Assembly: GCA_026994195.1 (NCBI GenBank)
Contig: JALWRH010000055.1
Span: 1-63,110, forward strand
Direction of reading: 5' to 3'
DNA: 63,110 nucleotides
DNA from: Sedimenticola sp.
GTDB taxonomy: Bacteria > Pseudomonadota > Gammaproteobacteria > Chromatiales > Chromatiaceae
Below, piece by piece: positions 21,661-32,460 of this stretch. The stretch's first letter is position 1; the number at the start of each line of letters is the position of its first letter. The position numbers and the translations under genes are program-made. The notes beneath the pieces were generated by a model. That model saw nothing but the letters and a program-made list of their open reading frames with translations. It was not told the DNA's origin and ran no database searches.

Positions 21661-22629
21661 TCAGATCGAACGCTGTACCGAGAAATCGGCCAGTGCTGCG
21701 AGGGCGCTGTTATAGGCGGAAGCAGGCAGAATTTCCAGCGCCTTCTTCGCCAGTTCAGCTTCTTCCCTGGCACGGCGGGCAGTGTAAGCGATTGCGTCCG
21801 TGGATTCAATGGCGGTCATGACTTCATCCACCTTGTCAGCACCGCCATTTTCGATGGCGCCTCGAAGAAGCTGCTGCTGTTCTTTGGTGCCGGTTTCGAT
21901 GGCGCGGATCAGGGGCAGGGTGGGTTTGCCTTCGGCCAGGTCGTCCCCCAGGTTCTTGCCGATGTCTTCGTCCGAAGAACCGTAGTCCAGGGCGTCGTCG
22001 ATCATCTGGAAGGCCATGCCCAGGTGCAGGCCGTAGTCGGCCAGGGCCTGTTCCTCGCAGTCAGGGCGTTCTGCCACGATGGCCGCCAGGCGGGCGCCGG
22101 CTTCGAACAGGGTGGCGGTCTTACGGGTGATGACTTCCCGGTATTGTTCCTCCGTGGTGTCCGGGTCGTTGCAGTTGAGTAACTGCAACACTTCGCCTTC
22201 GGCGATGCGGTTGGTAGCGTGGGAGAGCACGTCCATGACCCGCAGGTTCTGGATCTCCACCATCATTTCAAAAGAGCGGGAATAGAGGAAATCCCCCACC
22301 AGTACGCTGGCGGCGTTGCCCCAGACGGCATTGGCAGTTTCGTTGCTGCGGCGCATGTCCGAGCCATCTACCACGTCGTCGTGGAGCAGTGTGGCGGTAT
22401 GAATGAACTCGATGATGGCCGCCAGGTTCACATGGCTGCTGCCCTGATAACCCACGGCCAGGGCCGAGAGCAGCACGATCATGGGCCGCAGGCGCTTGCC
22501 GCCGCTGTTGACGATATAGTGGCCGATCTGGTTGATGAGCACAACGTCTGACTGAAGGCGGTCCAGGATCAGCAGATCCGTGGCGCGCATATCGTCGGCG
22601 ATAAGCTCGCGGATGGCGGAAAGGTCCAT
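21661..22629 (-). CDS. ispB: polyprenyl (octaprenyl) diphosphate synthase
   Basis: A 322-residue trans-prenyltransferase that extends farnesyl diphosphate with isopentenyl diphosphate to make the side chain of ubiquinone or menaquinone. The first aspartate-rich motif is DDVVDGSDMRR and the second DDALDYG; GGKRLRPM near the N-terminus binds diphosphate. The start at 22629 (MDLSAIRELI) matches the family; an in-frame extension to 22737 has no support and would run into the rplU promoter. It is divergent from rplU-rpmA, a common gammaproteobacterial arrangement. Confidence 0.93.
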   Translation of the reverse strand: MDLSAIRELIADDMRATDLLILDRLQSDVVLINQIGHYIVNSGGKRLRPMIVLLSALAVGYQGSSHVNLAAIIEFIHTATLLHDDVVDGSDMRRSNETANAVWGNAASVLVGDFLYSRSFEMMVEIQNLRVMDVLSHATNRIAEGEVLQLLNCNDPDTTEEQYREVITRKTATLFEAGARLAAIVAERPDCEEQALADYGLHLGMAFQMIDDALDYGSSDEDIGKNLGDDLAEGKPTLPLIRAIETGTKEQQQLLRGAIENGGADKVDEVMTAIESTDAIAYTARRAREEAELAKKALEILPASAYNSALAALADFSVQRSI

Positions 22630-22720
22630 GAAATGCGGAATTCGTGTATACAACAGGAGTGTTGATGCTATATTGAAATGCCGTGCCTGCCAAGGGGCGC
22701 TATAAATCTGGCAATAGGGT

Positions 22721-22749
22721 TTGACCTGGGCGGGCAATCTGGTTAAAAT
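22721..22749 (+). promoter_or_regulatory. sigma-70 promoter for rplU-rpmA
   Basis: TTGACC and TAAAAT are separated by 17 bases, 75 bases ahead of the rplU start. The untranslated leader would be about 65-70 bases. Confidence 0.75.
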
Positions 22750-22823
22750 CCCGCGTCTTTCTGCTGGCTCTTTGTGTTTGGGTCGGCTCTATTTACAGTT
22801 ATTTTTACCGGAGACATGCAGAC

Positions 22824-23135
22824 ATGTATGCCGTAATTCAGACCGGGGGCAAGCAGTATCGCGTGAGCGAGGGCATGACCCTGAAGGTTGAAAAAATCAA
22901 TGCCGAAGAAGGCGCCAGCGTAGAGCTGGACAAGGTGCTCATGGTTGCCGATGGTGACAATGTTCAGGTAGGTGCACCCTATCTGGATGGCAAGGTTACC
23001 GCTACCGTGAAATCCCACGGCAAGGGCAAAAAAGTACATATCGTCAAGTTCAAGCGCCGCAAGCACCATCTGAAGCGCCAGGGGCATCGCCAGCAGTTTA
23101 CTGAACTTGAGATCACCGGTATCAACGCAGGCTGA
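22824..23135 (+). CDS. rplU: 50S ribosomal protein L21
   Basis: A 103-residue protein with the L21 start [14 protein letters not shown] and the basic segment [20 protein letters not shown] that contacts 23S rRNA. The length matches the family (about 103). A GGAGA sits upstream of the ATG. The next gene, rpmA, follows after 12 bases, the near-universal pairing in bacteria. Confidence 0.97.
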   Translation: MYAVIQTGGKQYRVSEGMTLKVEKINAEEGASVELDKVLMVADGDNVQVGAPYLDGKVTATVKSHGKGKKVHIVKFKRRKHHLKRQGHRQQFTELEITGINAG

Positions 23136-23147
23136 GGAGAACAGACC

Positions 23148-23405
23148 ATGGCACACAAGAAGGCAGGCGGTAGTTCCAGGAACGGCCGCGATTCAGAATC
23201 CAAACGTCTTGGCGTCAAGATTTATGGTGGGCAGGCCATTACCGCCGGCAACATCATCATTCGTCAGCGTGGCACCAAAGTACATGCGGGTGTGGGTGTT
23301 GGTTGCGGACGCGACCATACCTTGTATGCGCTGACTGACGGCGTCGTCAAGTTCGAAAAGAAGGGCCCTAAAATGCGCCAGTTTGTGAGCGTGGTTCCCG
23401 CCTGA
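23148..23405 (+). CDS. rpmA: 50S ribosomal protein L27
   Basis: An 85-residue protein starting [18 protein letters not shown], with the flexible N-terminal tail that reaches the peptidyl-transferase centre. LGVKIYGGQ and IIIRQRGTK are standard L27 motifs. It lies just downstream of rplU and ends 24 bases before a strong hairpin terminator. Confidence 0.97.
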   Translation: MAHKKAGGSSRNGRDSESKRLGVKIYGGQAITAGNIIIRQRGTKVHAGVGVGCGRDHTLYALTDGVVKFEKKGPKMRQFVSVVPA

Positions 23406-23429
23406 CAACGGACAGCATTCCCTTGCAGA

Positions 23430-23457
23430 AAGAACCCCGCCTCATGGCGGGGTTCTT
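23430..23457 (+). terminator. hairpin terminator after rpmA
   Basis: A perfect 12-base-pair stem, AAGAACCCCGCC and GGCGGGGTTCTT, closes on a TCAT loop. The downstream tract is only mildly T-rich. It separates the L21-L27 operon from obgE. Confidence 0.85.
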
Positions 23458-23491
23458 GCGTTTAGAGGTCTGGCCCTCGGGTATAATGTGA

Positions 23492-24567
<1,076 letters not shown>

Positions 24568-24568
<1 letters not shown>

Positions 24569-25692
24569 TGATTACCCGAGCGCATATTCCCCAAACCCGC
24601 CGTTGGGTCGTGAAAATCGGTAGCGCCCTGCTCACCGCCGAGGGCGCCGGCCTGGATCGCCAGGCCCTCGGAGACTGGGTGGATCAGATGGCCGACTGGC
24701 AACAGCCGGGGCATGAGCTGGTGCTGGTGTCGTCCGGGGCCGTGGCCGAAGGCCTGTGCCGCATGGGCTGGTCCCGCCGCCCTGATACGCTGCATGAACT
24801 TCAGGCTGCCGCGGCCATTGGCCAGATGGGGCTGGTGCAGGCCTGGGAGAGCTGCTTTCAGCGCCGTGGCCGGCACACGGCCCAGGTGCTGGTCACCCAT
24901 GATGACCTGTCCGACCGCAAACGCTATCTCAATGCCCGCAGCACCCTGCAGACCCTGCTTTCCCTGGGAGTGGTGCCCGTGGTGAACGAGAATGATGTCG
25001 TGGCCAATGACGAACTGCGCTTCGGCGACAATGACACCCTGGCGGCCCTGGTGGCCAACCTGGTGGAGGCGGATCTGCTCATTCTGCTTACGGATCAGGA
25101 TGGTCTGTTCGATGCCGATCCACGCAGCAATCCCGAAGCCCGGCTCATCGAACATGCCCGGGTGGACGACGTGTCCCTGGATCGCTATGCCGGCGCCAGC
25201 AAGGGGATTCTGGGCAGTGGTGGTATGTACACAAAACTTCGCGCGGCGCGTCTTGCCGCCCGTTCCGGCACTGCCACCATCATTGCTTCAGGAAAGCATC
25301 CTGGCACTTTGCGCAAGATCGCTGCCGGTGAAAAGCTGGGTACCCTGCTGGTGCCCGCCCAGGAACCGGATGCCGCACGCAAGCGCTGGCTGGCGGGGCA
25401 GCTTCAGGCCAGGGGCCGCCTGCATCTGGATGCCGGTGCGGTGCAGGTGTTGCGCAAGTCCGGTTCCAGTCTGCTGGCTGTGGGAGTGACGGATGTGGAA
25501 GGCCGCTTCTCCCGGGGTGAGATGGTGGTCTGCCTGGCGCCAAATGGTGAAGAAGTCGCCCGGGGTCTGGTGAATTACTCGGCAGACGAGACCCGGCGCA
25601 TAGCCGGTCAGCCCAGCAGCCGCTTCGAGGATATTCTCGGCTACATGGATGAGGAAGAACTCATTCACCGGGACAATCTGGTCGTCCTGTGA
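24568..25692 (+). CDS. proB: glutamate 5-kinase
   Basis: A 374-residue enzyme for the first step of proline synthesis, phosphorylating L-glutamate. The amino-acid-kinase domain starts [11 protein letters not shown] and includes [11 protein letters not shown] and VVNENDVV. The C-terminal PUA domain (about 280-374) is the usual addition. The start coincides with the obgE stop (TGATG); obgE-proB is a common gammaproteobacterial pair. The end overlaps the TSUP gene. Confidence 0.95.
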
Positions 25693-26471
25693 TCTGGCCC
25701 CTGGCTTATGCCGTCCTTGGTTCTCTGGCCGGGGTGCTGGCCGGCCTCATGGGCATTGGTGGTGGACTGGTCTTTGTTCCCGGCCTGCTGTTCCTGTTTT
25801 ATCTACAGGGTTTCGACCCTCGCTGGCTCTCACACCTTGCCATCGGCACCTCCCTGGCGATCATCGTCCCTACGGCTGTTTCTTCCCTGTGGGCTCACCA
25901 TCGGCGAGGGGCTGTGGACTGGCGCGCCGTGACCTTGCTGGCGCCGGGGCTGGCGCTGGGCGCCATGACGGGAGCCTGGCTGGCGTCCCAGGTCAGCACC
26001 GGCTGGCTGAAAAACCTGTTTGGCCTGTTTCTGTTCGTGGTGGCCTGGCAGATGCTGACGGGTATTGCGCCTGATGGCCGGGCCCAAAAAAGTGGCGTCG
26101 GCCTGTTCGCTCTGGTTGGCGCGGGTATTGGGGCTGTGTCCGGTTTGGTAGGTATTGGCGGTGGCACCATGAGCGTGCCTTTTCTTTTGTGGCAGGGGAA
26201 GTCCCTGCCCAAAGCTGTGGCTACCTCGGCTGCCTGCGGACTGCCCATTGCCTTGGCCGGCGCCCTGGGGTTCATGCTCATGGGGGCGGGAAAGACAGCA
26301 GCTGCGGCCACGGGCTTCGTTTACTGGCCCGCGGTGTGGATGACGGGTATTTTTGCTGTGGTGATGGCGCCTCTGGGCGCACGGATGGCTCACAGCCTGC
26401 CGGTGCGGGCGTTGAAGCGCCTGTTTGCACTGCTGCTGGTCGTAGTCGGTTTGCGCCTGCTGCTGAGCTGA
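25689..26471 (+). CDS. TSUP (TauE/SafE) family membrane transporter
   Basis: A 260-residue membrane protein with about eight hydrophobic segments arranged as two repeats, each opening with a GIGGG motif: [17 protein letters not shown] near residue 20 and [15 protein letters not shown] near 155. TSUP members export sulfite, sulfoacetate or related anions, or move thiosulfate; which applies here cannot be read from the sequence. The start is a GTG at 25689 overlapping the proB stop. It converges with the next gene, their stops being adjacent. Confidence 0.85.
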   Translation: MIWPLAYAVLGSLAGVLAGLMGIGGGLVFVPGLLFLFYLQGFDPRWLSHLAIGTSLAIIVPTAVSSLWAHHRRGAVDWRAVTLLAPGLALGAMTGAWLASQVSTGWLKNLFGLFLFVVAWQMLTGIAPDGRAQKSGVGLFALVGAGIGAVSGLVGIGGGTMSVPFLLWQGKSLPKAVATSAACGLPIALAGALGFMLMGAGKTAAAATGFVYWPAVWMTGIFAVVMAPLGARMAHSLPVRALKRLFALLLVVVGLRLLLS

Positions 26472-27017
26472 TCAGGGGGTATTGGGGTCCCAGAAGTTGT
26501 AACTTTCCGCTGATTCAGGTTCAGGCGTGGGTTGAGTGGGCAGACGGTCGTTTATGCGGATGAACTGCAGAACCCGTCCCCTGGGATCGCGCAGCGCCAG
26601 TTGCCTGTTCTGCAGCCGCAGTTCAAACTCCTGGCTCTTGCCCGTATTGGCATCCGTGAGTTTTAGGTATCCGGGGCGGACTTCCACATAGAAATCATGG
26701 TACTTTTCCCTGGACCAGTACATACGTGCGTAGTTTTGCTTGATGATCAGCAGCAGACGTTTGGGGCTGGCCCAGGTACCTTCCAGATCGGCTGGAGCTG
26801 GTGTGCTCAAAGGGGCGGGAGCAGGAGAAACCGCAGCTGGCGGGGGGTAAGGAGTATAGTTCGAATGGCCGGAAAGGTTTTGCATGGCCTGCATGGCGTC
26901 GAACATATTGAGCATGGCGCGCATCATGTCCACAAAGGGATTGCTGTTGAAGTTGTTGCCGGCAGATGCCGTGCTGATGCTCAGCGACAGGAGGATTGCG
27001 CAGATGACTGGTCTCAT
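26472..27017 (-). CDS. secreted protein of unknown function
   Basis: A 181-residue protein with a clear signal peptide (MRPVICAILLSLSISTASA). A low-complexity Pro/Ala linker is at about 68-97, then a C-terminal domain begins DLEGTWASPKRLLLIIKQN and continues with strands and a DPRGRVLQF turn. The Gly-Thr-Trp opening is common in small lipocalin- or META-like barrels, but I cannot place it in a family. It is a single gene, convergent with the TSUP gene. Confidence 0.7.
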   Translation of the reverse strand: MRPVICAILLSLSISTASAGNNFNSNPFVDMMRAMLNMFDAMQAMQNLSGHSNYTPYPPPAAVSPAPAPLSTPAPADLEGTWASPKRLLLIIKQNYARMYWSREKYHDFYVEVRPGYLKLTDANTGKSQEFELRLQNRQLALRDPRGRVLQFIRINDRLPTQPTPEPESAESYNFWDPNTP

Positions 27018-27187
27018 GGAGATGCTTCGCGGGTAGCTTGCGCTGAATTATAGCAGGCTGGCGACACGGGTCAGGCGTTATTTTGTGATGGTAGTCCAAT
27101 TGCGTCCACAGGAAGGCGGTTAGACTGTATTTCAATGAAGGAGTACATTCAGGGTTCCCAAGCCAAAGTGGAAAATGTACACAGACT

Positions 27188-27613
27188 ATGGATACCGAGG
27201 AACCCAGAGAAGAGATGGAATCGGTCATCAGGCAGTTGCTCATTGAAAGGCAGCAATTGCTAGTGACTTTCTGCCGTGCAGCAGGTGTTGCTCCGGGGGC
27301 TGTCACAGGGGATGAGAAAAGTGTCCTGCTGCATTTGTGCCAGGTTCTCATGGATTATGCTGCTTTGTGGCAATTTGAGATCCATGATTCCCTGGCGCAG
27401 GGAGATTGGGGATCTTCCCGGGCATCTGCCGCGCTGCAGACGGAACAACCCATACTGATGCAGGCCGCCAAAGCCATGCTCGATTTCAATGACCTGGTGG
27501 ATGTGGCAGTGGTGGAAGGGCGTTTGATGGACCTGGATCCCTACTTGTCCTCCCTGGGCGAGGTGCTGGCAGAGCGTTTTGAAGCGGAAGACCGGATTAT
27601 CACAGCCTTGTGA
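27188..27613 (+). CDS. rsd: Rsd/AlgQ-family anti-sigma-70 regulator
   Basis: A 141-residue helical protein. LCQVLMDYAALWQFEIHDSL follows the Rsd/AlgQ pattern, and the length fits (about 150-160). Rsd binds sigma-70 region 4 and shifts polymerase towards other sigma factors in stationary phase. That would be relevant in a genome with several sigma-54-controlled systems nearby. The call rests on the central motif and length. Confidence 0.65.
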   Translation: MDTEEPREEMESVIRQLLIERQQLLVTFCRAAGVAPGAVTGDEKSVLLHLCQVLMDYAALWQFEIHDSLAQGDWGSSRASAALQTEQPILMQAAKAMLDFNDLVDVAVVEGRLMDLDPYLSSLGEVLAERFEAEDRIITAL

Positions 27614-27620
27614 GAAAACT

Positions 27621-29921
27621 ATGGCATTGATTGGCAACAGCAGCATACGTTCCACTGCCGCCCTCCTGCAGGATGAATTGACGGTTCCTAAGCGCAAATC
27701 CCTGCGCCTGGATACCTTTCCCCGGGGCATGGACAATGCGCGTATCGATGTGGATCTGGATCCTGCCCTGAATGGCGCTATCGACAGCCTGGTGACTTCC
27801 TCCATGGTGCGCAGGCTGCGTGATTTACGGCTGCTGGATGGCGGCAACCCTCTCTCGGAAGATCTTGATGCTGTTGACCGGTTTCGGGAAGTCTTTGTGC
27901 CTCTGAGCCTGTCTGTGGCCCAGCAGGCCCGGCAATCCTCCCGCCGGGAGGTTTACCAGTTGTTCGTGCTGGCAGTGATCAAGCAGATCTATCTGTCCGT
28001 GGACCGGGCGCTCAGAGACTACCGGGATGGCTTTGATGAAGCGCCTTTGCTGGGGGCTCTGACAACCACCGAGAGCGTCTCCCGCCACGAGAAGCTGTGG
28101 CGTTTCGGCCGGCATCAGGCCGGGCTGCGATACGACGTCAGCCGGGAAGCCGTGAAACTGGTGCACAGCCTGGAACTGGTGGGGCGCAAGCAGCGTAAAA
28201 GCATCCTGGCGCTTTCCTGGCCGGTGGCCGAGGACATGCTTTTCAATCCGCTTCTGCAACTGGGCAAGCTGGATGAGGAAAGCACTTTTGTCGAGACCTA
28301 TCCTTTCATGCTTATCAAGCCGGAGATTTTCCGGCGTTTTGAGGCCGTGATTCTGGATGTGCTGTGCCGCTGGTTGCCGGATTGTCCCGTGCGGCGCCTC
28401 ACCACCACGCCTGAAAGTGATCTCAATGAACTGCAGTTGCGCCGGGATGAAGGGGAGTTTCCCGGCTATGCCCAGGTGGAGAGCTACCTGCGCAGCGTCA
28501 TGTCGGATACCGAGTACCAGCGGGGTGAAACCAACTGGCTGGACAACCCGGGCAATCTAACCTGGCTCATGGGAGCAGATGGTGAGCGGGGCTGTCCAGG
28601 ATTTTGGGACAAGAAACGCTGGCGGGAATTTCAGGACAATCTGCTGCATGAACTGGAAAAAGCTTTGAAAAAAGCAGGGTTGCTGGACATGGTGTTCGCC
28701 AGCGCCCTGTTGCCGGAACTGTACCGGGACCTGGGACGCAAGGGATCATTGCGGCTGCTGTTTGAATATCTCACGGGAGGACGCAGCCGCAAGGAACTGC
28801 TGCCCATCCTCCAGCAGTTCAAGGAAATCACCAACCTGGAGCTTTACATGGACCGCATGGAAGCAGCTTACAAGCGGCTGGGCCAGGCTGCCGGGCCTTC
28901 CCAGCGCCGGGAATGGCTGGTGGAAGTGGTGGAGGGATACGCCAATTTACGCCGGGATCTGAAGTTGTCCTGGGAAATGTACCGTGCCTTGGATCTGATC
29001 CGCCTACCCTCGCGCGCGGATGAGTTGGAACTGTCCCGGGCCAACCGCTTGTTGCAGGAATTCTATCTGGGCTCCCAGGGGCAGAAGAACGAGATTCTGG
29101 GACACGTCATCATCAAGGCCGATCTGCGGGGCTCCACAGAGCTTACCGCTTCCATGATTCATGAAGGACTGAATCCGGCATCTTATTTCAGTCAGAACCT
29201 GTTTGATCCCATCAACAAGCTGTTGGAAAAATACGGTGCTGAAAAGGTGTTCGTGGAGGGGGATGCTGTCATTCTCATGTTGTTGGAGTATGCCAGCCCA
29301 CCTTCACCGGTGGTGGCCAGAGCCTGCGCGTTGTCCTATGACATTATTGAAGAGGTGCTCGGGCGCAATGCGGAAAGCCGTCACATGGGACTGCCTGAGC
29401 TGGAGTTGGGTATAGGTATTTCCTATGTGGAAGAGGCTCCCTGTTACCTGTTCGATGCAGGCCGTAAAATCACCATATCGCCAGCCATCAACCGTGCGGA
29501 CCGCCTTTCTTCCTGCACACACCGTGATCTGGATCTTTTCGGCAGAGCAGATGTGCGTGGCGTGGAGGTCATTCAGCATTTGCAGACTGCCAACAAGGTC
29601 TCAGGAGACGGCGCGTATTGCCGTTACAATGTCAATGGTATCGAGTTGGATGCCGCTGCTTTTGAACACTTGAACAAGGAACTCGCCCTGAAAAAGGTAA
29701 AGGCAAAGAGCCTTGGAAAAAAGGACGGAGACCGTTATTATGTAGGGCGTTTCCCGGATGCTTCGGGTAAGACCCGTTGGCAGGTGTTGCGGAAGAGCAA
29801 GATAAAGGCATGGGATGGCAAGAAGCTTCAGCCAGTTAAGAAAAGCGGTCGCAGTTTCTATGAGCTTGTGACCGATCCAGAGATTTTGAACCGGACGCGG
29901 GAAAAACTGTCCGGTCGTTGA
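27621..29921 (+). CDS. class III adenylate/guanylate-cyclase-like protein
   Basis: A 766-residue protein. The C-terminal part, about 495-690, is a class III cyclase-like domain: IKADLRGSTEL supplies the first metal Asp (near 500) and EKVFVEGDAVIL the second (near 547), with GIGISYVEEAP later in the fold. The insert between and the lack of a clear DNLR/KxxGD set raise doubt about true cyclase activity. The first 490 residues are helical with no domain I recognise. The start at 27621 lies just after the rsd stop; upstream in-frame codons lie inside rsd. A PilZ-like gene overlaps its end, suggesting a shared signalling role. Confidence 0.7.
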   Translation: MALIGNSSIRSTAALLQDELTVPKRKSLRLDTFPRGMDNARIDVDLDPALNGAIDSLVTSSMVRRLRDLRLLDGGNPLSEDLDAVDRFREVFVPLSLSVAQQARQSSRREVYQLFVLAVIKQIYLSVDRALRDYRDGFDEAPLLGALTTTESVSRHEKLWRFGRHQAGLRYDVSREAVKLVHSLELVGRKQRKSILALSWPVAEDMLFNPLLQLGKLDEESTFVETYPFMLIKPEIFRRFEAVILDVLCRWLPDCPVRRLTTTPESDLNELQLRRDEGEFPGYAQVESYLRSVMSDTEYQRGETNWLDNPGNLTWLMGADGERGCPGFWDKKRWREFQDNLLHELEKALKKAGLLDMVFASALLPELYRDLGRKGSLRLLFEYLTGGRSRKELLPILQQFKEITNLELYMDRMEAAYKRLGQAAGPSQRREWLVEVVEGYANLRRDLKLSWEMYRALDLIRLPSRADELELSRANRLLQEFYLGSQGQKNEILGHVIIKADLRGSTELTASMIHEGLNPASYFSQNLFDPINKLLEKYGAEKVFVEGDAVILMLLEYASPPSPVVARACALSYDIIEEVLGRNAESRHMGLPELELGIGISYVEEAPCYLFDAGRKITISPAINRADRLSSCTHRDLDLFGRADVRGVEVIQHLQTANKVSGDGAYCRYNVNGIELDAAAFEHLNKELALKKVKAKSLGKKDGDRYYVGRFPDASGKTRWQVLRKSKIKAWDGKKLQPVKKSGRSFYELVTDPEILNRTREKLSGR

Positions 29922-30352
29922 CAACGAAACAACGCATATACCGGCTCAGGGTAGAATCGGCATATCAGGATTACTGCACTATGTTGTTAGCCCGTAAACG
30001 GAGAGTACAGCGCGTAAAGACAGCGTTGCGTGCTCATATGAGTGTTCGGGGGGCAAGCCCTCAACCTGTTCTTATCGAAGAAATCTCCTCAGCAGGACTG
30101 GATTTTCTCTGTGATCGCGGCGCTCAGTGCCGGATCATGCCCGAGGGGCGCAAGGTACCCGGACCGGTGTTCGGCGTGTATGTGGATATGGTGTTCACAT
30201 TGCCGAACAGCAACCGCGAATTGCACACCCGTTGCAGGGTGCTGTTCTGTCACCGCCTGTCCCAGGACAGTTACCGGTTTGGCTGTGATTTCCATCAACT
30301 CGATGAAACAGCGCAGGAAGCATTGGACGCTTTTGTCCGTGACGCTCTATAG
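29918..30352 (+). CDS. PilZ-domain-like protein
   Basis: A protein of up to 144 residues. A basic stretch (KRRVQRVKTALRAH) is followed by IEEISSAGLDF, close to the RxxxR and D/N-x-S-x-x-G motifs by which PilZ domains bind cyclic di-GMP, though the D/N is Glu here. RFGCDFHQLDE near the end is a typical last PilZ strand. A TTG at 29918 overlaps the previous stop (TTGA); an internal ATG at 29981 is an alternative start. It converges on slt with a six-base overlap. Confidence 0.6.
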   Translation: MTTKQRIYRLRVESAYQDYCTMLLARKRRVQRVKTALRAHMSVRGASPQPVLIEEISSAGLDFLCDRGAQCRIMPEGRKVPGPVFGVYVDMVFTLPNSNRELHTRCRVLFCHRLSQDSYRFGCDFHQLDETAQEALDAFVRDAL

Positions 30353-32332
30353 GGTAGTGTTCTTTTCTGTTTCCGACTGAGCAGTCCGCTCCGCTTCGGT
30401 TCCCTGTACCGGCAGCATTCTGTCGGAAAGGCGGGTGATGCTCCGCTTCAAACGATAGTCATAGATTGCGGCGTAGGTGAAAACCCGCTGCACGTATCCC
30501 CGGGTTTCCTTGAACGGAATAAGCTCCACCCAGATATCCGCAGGCAGGCGATTCTTTGGCAGCCAGCGTTTGACCCGGTGGGGTCCCGCATTGTAGGCGG
30601 CCGTGGCCAGCACGGGGTTTTCTCCCAGTGTAGCCAGGACATCTGCCAGATAAGCCGTTCCCAACTCGATATTGGTTTTAGGCGTGATGAGATCCTTACG
30701 CCGGGGAGTCCGCTTCCTTTTCAGCAGCTTTCTGGAAACATGCCGTGCCGTGGCAGGCATCAACTGCATCAGACCAAGCGCGCCTGCATAGGAACGCACG
30801 CTGGGGTTGAAGGCGCTTTCTTGACGTATCACTCCAAACACCCAGGACATGTCCAGTCCATTCTGGCCGGAAAAACGCCTCACCTGTTGTTTATGCTCCA
30901 GGGGAAAACGCAGCTCCAGATCATCCCAGTAGTCGGACTTGGCCAGGGTGAAGATGGCCTGGTCGTGCCATTTCCAGGATTTGGCCAGACGGGCGGCTGC
31001 TTTGTATTCCTCGCGGGTCAGGCCGGCGGTGAGCTGGTGCCATTCCCGGCGCGCGTCCACCCAGCGCTCCAGCGCCAGCAGTTCCCGGATACGGGGGACC
31101 GCAGGATGGCTGCTGATGCGCTGGGCAATGGATGGATCCACCGTAGTCTCCCGGGGATCGAACCGGTAGTCTTTGCCGATCCGGTCTGCAGACAAAAATC
31201 CATAGTAACTGCGTTCCTTGGCCAGTTCGGCATACATCCCGTTCGCCTGCTGGCGTTGGCCCGACTGTTCCATGGCTCTGGCCATCCAGTAACGCCAGCG
31301 TTCTGTGTGTTGTGCTTCTTCGGGCATCTCCTGAATGCGCCGGATCACCTGGAGCCAGTCCCGGTGCAAAAGCGCGGATCGTGTGAGGGCTTCCTGCAGT
31401 TGTGTGTCATGACCGCAGGGCTGCAGGTCAGCCAGGAAGCGTATGGCCCTGGGATCATCCTTGCGCATCAGCCAGAAGGCCAGTTTGCGCTCCACCAGGT
31501 GTTTTTCCATGGGGGGGAAGCTGAAACGGCGCTGCAGTTTTTCCCAGTAGTCGATGGCGGCCACCGGGTCTTTGCGAATCTGCCGGTAGCTGGCATCTCT
31601 CAATAGCCGATAGCGCTGAGGGTGGGGTTTTTCAAGCAGCTTGCTGCTCAATGCGAGAGTTGGCTTGTTATGAATGCGTATCCAGATGTCTACCCATCGG
31701 CGTTCAGTGGCAGGCAATGATTTTTTCAGATAGCGTGCCAACGTGATATTGCCCCGGTCCATGGCCAGTGCAATGCGTTGCCACACCAGATCCTGGGTGA
31801 GTTGTCCTGCCTGTTGCCAGGCCTGGAATACCGGGTCGCAAGCCTTGGGACGGGACTTGCCGTATAACCACAATGCGGGAACCTCGGGGAAGGCCTGTTC
31901 TTTTTGTCCGGTCTGAATCAGCGCATTCAGATAATGGCACTGGCGTTCCACATTATTCTGCGCTGTATAGAAACGCAGGTAGTTTCGCCAATCCTTGCGC
32001 TTGGCCAGCACGGAAAGCCAGCGGCTGCGCAGCAGGGAAGCCAGGGGGGTATCCGCATATTTGCCGAGAAAAGCTTCTACCGTTGGAACGGAGGCTTTGG
32101 AAAGGCGGCCTTTCAGGCGGGCGTACTCCAGATAGGGATACAGGGCATAGCCTTTCAGCAGTGATTCCAACTGTTGGGGCAAAGGTTTTCCCGCCAGGGC
32201 CAGTTTTTCTGCTCCCTGAAAAGCCTTGCGCCTGGCCTGGTTCGTGAGGCTGGCCTGGCTGATGGTTACTGCCAGTATCAGTGGCAAAAGAAGCGCCAGG
32301 CGAAGTGTTTGATGTAGGCTCGGGGAAGACAT
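30347..32332 (-). CDS. slt: soluble lytic murein transglycosylase (Slt70-like)
   Basis: A 661-residue periplasmic enzyme that cleaves peptidoglycan glycan strands to form 1,6-anhydromuramic ends. A signal peptide (LALLLPLILAVTISQAS) is followed by a long helical superhelix (about 30-470) and a goose-lysozyme-like catalytic domain. The catalytic Glu is in VIRQESAFNPSVRS, followed by GALGLMQLMPATA and NIELGTAYL, the standard signature. Length is close to E. coli Slt70. Confidence 0.92.
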   Translation of the reverse strand: MSSPSLHQTLRLALLLPLILAVTISQASLTNQARRKAFQGAEKLALAGKPLPQQLESLLKGYALYPYLEYARLKGRLSKASVPTVEAFLGKYADTPLASLLRSRWLSVLAKRKDWRNYLRFYTAQNNVERQCHYLNALIQTGQKEQAFPEVPALWLYGKSRPKACDPVFQAWQQAGQLTQDLVWQRIALAMDRGNITLARYLKKSLPATERRWVDIWIRIHNKPTLALSSKLLEKPHPQRYRLLRDASYRQIRKDPVAAIDYWEKLQRRFSFPPMEKHLVERKLAFWLMRKDDPRAIRFLADLQPCGHDTQLQEALTRSALLHRDWLQVIRRIQEMPEEAQHTERWRYWMARAMEQSGQRQQANGMYAELAKERSYYGFLSADRIGKDYRFDPRETTVDPSIAQRISSHPAVPRIRELLALERWVDARREWHQLTAGLTREEYKAAARLAKSWKWHDQAIFTLAKSDYWDDLELRFPLEHKQQVRRFSGQNGLDMSWVFGVIRQESAFNPSVRSYAGALGLMQLMPATARHVSRKLLKRKRTPRRKDLITPKTNIELGTAYLADVLATLGENPVLATAAYNAGPHRVKRWLPKNRLPADIWVELIPFKETRGYVQRVFTYAAIYDYRLKRSITRLSDRMLPVQGTEAERTAQSETEKNTTL

Positions 32333-32460
32333 GCACTCACATTAGGGGTTCAGCGCTTTGCTAGCAATTGGGGTTTACCCTGTCCCCGCCAGTGAATAGG
32401 GGATCAGGGAATGGGCTACAATCCCCTCATTATAGGCAAATGGTATTCCGGAGTTGTGAG

